Assembly: GCA_046153685.1 (NCBI GenBank)
Contig: JBJXGH010000106.1
Location: forward strand, 1 to 6,209
Direction: 5' to 3'
Length of the DNA stretch: 6,209 bases
From: CAMAPP01 sp046153685
GTDB taxonomy: Bacteria; Pseudomonadota; Alphaproteobacteria; CADEGL01
A program made the translations under genes and the position numbers. The notes beneath the pieces are model-generated. The model searched no databases, was not told the origin of the DNA, and was given only the letters and a program-made list of their open reading frames with translations. Below are positions 4,654 through 6,209 of the stretch, piece by piece (the stretch's first letter is position 1; every line of letters starts with the position of its first letter).

Positions 4654-5990
4654 GCGCCGCGCGCGCGCATTGGAACGCCGAAATCGAAACCCTGTCCGGT
4701 AAGGCGCGCAGGCGGTTTGAGAACGAGCGCCTCGTCGAACAGCTCGCCTATAATTACCGGACAAGCCCCTTTTTTTGCGCAAAATTCGACGACGCCGGGC
4801 TGCGGCCGAGCGATATCCGCGCGGTCGAGGATTTGGCGCGCCTGCCCTTCATGGAAAAGGCCGAAATCGCCCTGTCGCAAGCGGACGGCACGCTCCTGGG
4901 CGCCAATCAATGCACGCCGCTCGCGGACATCGTGCGCATCCAGGCGACGGGCGGCACCACGGGCCAGCCCATGCGCATCGGCCTGACCCGGCGCGATATC
5001 GCGGATTATTGCGAGATGGGTGCGCGCGCGCTCTGGGCCATGGGCTGCCGGCCCGGCGACATCGTCTTCGAGTGCATGAACTACAATCTTTACGCGGGCG
5101 GGCTGTCGGACCATCTGACTTTTGAAAATCTGGGTGCCGCGACGATTCCCTACGGCGTCGGACAGTCGGAAAAACTCCTAGCCATGATGGCCGCGATGAC
5201 CGACGAGGTGGCGATCTGGTCCACCCCGTCCTATGCCGTGCGCCTGGCCGAGGCCGCGCGCGAGGGCGGCCGCACGCCCCGCGATATCGGCCTCAGGAAG
5301 GGATTCTTCTCGGGCGAGGCCGGGATGCAGGTGCCCGGATATCGCCAACGCATCGAGGACGAATGGGGCATGGTCGCGCGCGACATGTACGGCACGGGCG
5401 AGTTGGGCCTTCATTCGGGCGAATGCGAGCGATTGAACCACGTCCATTTCGGCGGCACGGGCTTCGCCGTGGTCGAACTCATCGATCCGGACACGGGGAT
5501 CGTTCTGCCCTTCGCCGACGGCGCACAAGGCGAAATCGTCTATACCTCGATCCGGCGCGAGGCCTGCCCGCTGCAAAGGATGCGCAGCCACGATCTCATG
5601 CAGGTATTCACCGAGCCGTGCGGCTGCGGGCGAACGGATTTTCGCTTCCGCGTGCTGGGGCGTTCGGACGACATGTTCATCGTCAAGGGCGTGAATGTCT
5701 TTCCGCTCGCGATCCAGGCGACGATCCTTGGGCTTCGGCCGCAATTGACGGGCGAGTTTCGCGTGACGCTCGACCGCGCCCCGCCCATCGACTACCCGGT
5801 GCCACTCGCGGTTGAAGTGGCGCGCGAGGTGCCCAATGGCGCGCGCGCGGCACTCACGCGCGAGGTCGCGGCGGCGGTACAGCGTGCGCATAATTTCACG
5901 CCGGCAGTCAGCCTCGTCGAAACTGGGTCGATCGCGTCGGAGAAGAAAACCCGCCGCGTCGTGCGCGCCTACAAGGGCGAGACGGCGTAA
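4650..5990 (+). CDS. PaaK-like phenylacetate-CoA ligase family adenylate-forming enzyme
   Basis: Family members activate aromatic or other carboxylic acids with ATP and form CoA thioesters. From the TTG at 4650 the product has 446 residues, close to PaaK length. Motifs: NYRTSPFFCAKFDDAGL (35-51) and DLARLPFMEK (61-70) at the N-terminus; P-loop ATGGTTGQP (99-107); MYGTGELG (246-253); PLQRMRSHDL (307-316) with ribose-binding Asp315; CGCGRTDFRFRVLGRSDD (324-341); FIVKGVNVFP (343-352); and C-terminal EKKTRRV (431-437) with the catalytic-type Lys433. Compared with PaaK, the P-loop Lys is Gln106 and the TRD Arg is His314. The TTG overlaps the PhyH stop as TTGA. No nearby in-frame ATG exists and the Shine-Dalgarno is weak (AAGG, 13 bases away), so translation is probably coupled. 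An upstream start at 4494 would bury about 50 residues in the PhyH gene and is unlikely. The substrate is not known. Confidence 0.9.
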   Translation: MSAARAHWNAEIETLSGKARRRFENERLVEQLAYNYRTSPFFCAKFDDAGLRPSDIRAVEDLARLPFMEKAEIALSQADGTLLGANQCTPLADIVRIQATGGTTGQPMRIGLTRRDIADYCEMGARALWAMGCRPGDIVFECMNYNLYAGGLSDHLTFENLGAATIPYGVGQSEKLLAMMAAMTDEVAIWSTPSYAVRLAEAAREGGRTPRDIGLRKGFFSGEAGMQVPGYRQRIEDEWGMVARDMYGTGELGLHSGECERLNHVHFGGTGFAVVELIDPDTGIVLPFADGAQGEIVYTSIRREACPLQRMRSHDLMQVFTEPCGCGRTDFRFRVLGRSDDMFIVKGVNVFPLAIQATILGLRPQLTGEFRVTLDRAPPIDYPVPLAVEVAREVPNGARAALTREVAAAVQRAHNFTPAVSLVETGSIASEKKTRRVVRAYKGETA

Positions 5991-6012
5991 CGCGCCGTTG
6001 CCACGACGGGGA

Positions 6013-6209
6013 CTAGAACAGCCCGTCGATCTGGCCGCGTTCGTTGATGGTGATGGAGTTCGCCGCCGGCACCTTGGGCAGGCCCGGCATGGTCATGACC
6101 TCGCCGCAGATCGCCACGACGAACTCGGCACCCGCCGACAGGCGCACCTCGCGCAGGTTGACGATATGGTCCGAGGGCGCGCCCTTTGCGTCGGCGTTGG
6201 TCGAGAAGC
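6013..6209 (-). CDS. fhs: Formate-tetrahydrofolate ligase, C-terminal 64 residues (partial)
   Basis: This enzyme makes 10-formyl-tetrahydrofolate from formate, ATP and tetrahydrofolate, feeding the one-carbon pool. The minus strand reads KGAPSDHIVNLREVRLSAGA, then EFVVAICGEVMTMPGLPKVP, then AANSITINERGQIDGLF before the TAG at 6015-6013. The (L)REVRxSAGAEF, MTMPGLPKVPAA and ...GLF-stop ending are the signature C-terminus of the family (full length about 555 residues). The catalytic P-loop lies outside the window. It converges on the PaaK-like gene with a 22-bp gap (5991-6012). That gap holds only a 4-bp dyad (CCGT/ACGG) and no T-run, so no terminator can be called. Confidence 0.94.
   Translation of the reverse strand, partial: FSTNADAKGAPSDHIVNLREVRLSAGAEFVVAICGEVMTMPGLPKVPAANSITINERGQIDGLF

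Noticed and set aside
3700..4782. Open frame of 360 codons on the minus strand.
   Set aside because: It is antisense to PhyH and crosses the tRNA-Thr gene; the composition is that of a shadow frame and no motif is seen.
5991..6012. Possible terminator between the PaaK-like gene and fhs.
   Set aside because: Only a 4-bp dyad without a T-run is present.

Overview
The window is GC-rich bacterial DNA and looks alphaproteobacterial, probably Rhodospirillales-like. The EF-Tu N-terminus (MAKAKFERTKPHCNVGTIGH...) has the form I associate with that class. The order rlmB / tRNA-Tyr / tRNA-Gly / tuf is also one I recall from alphaproteobacterial chromosomes. No phage, transposon, CRISPR or plasmid hallmark is visible.

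Layout. (1) Positions 1-468, minus strand: the start of tuf preceded by tRNA-Gly(TCC) and tRNA-Tyr(GTA), a translation-core block. (2) 647-1426, plus strand: rlmB, a 23S rRNA 2'-O-methyltransferase of the SPOUT/TrmH family, transcribed away from the tRNA/tuf block. (3) 1433-3500, minus strand: a NIPSNAP-family protein followed by a CaiC-like AMP-forming acyl-CoA ligase. The ligase converges on rlmB with a 6-bp gap, and a probable terminator is embedded in the two gene ends. (4) 3501-3661: a 161-bp divergent control region with direct repeats, dyads, a perfect TTGACA on the minus strand and a TATAGT on the plus strand. (5) 3662-5990, plus strand: tRNA-Thr(TGT), then a phytanoyl-CoA-dioxygenase-family (PhyH) Fe(II)/2-oxoglutarate oxygenase, then a PaaK-like adenylate-forming ligase. 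The ligase start, a TTG, overlaps the PhyH stop as TTGA. (6) 6013-6209, minus strand: the C-terminal end of formate-tetrahydrofolate ligase (fhs), convergent with the PaaK-like gene.

How it fits together. The outer parts are housekeeping: translation and one-carbon metabolism. The middle is an accessory acid-metabolism locus of two divergent two-gene units. Each unit carries one AMP-forming ligase (one CaiC-like, one PaaK-like), paired with NIPSNAP on one side and PhyH on the other. A reasonable inference is activation of a carboxylic acid to a CoA thioester with oxidative modification by PhyH, but the substrate cannot be read from sequence. This locus is the most likely place for undescribed biology. 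All of its parts belong to known families, and any novelty lies in the combination and its regulation.
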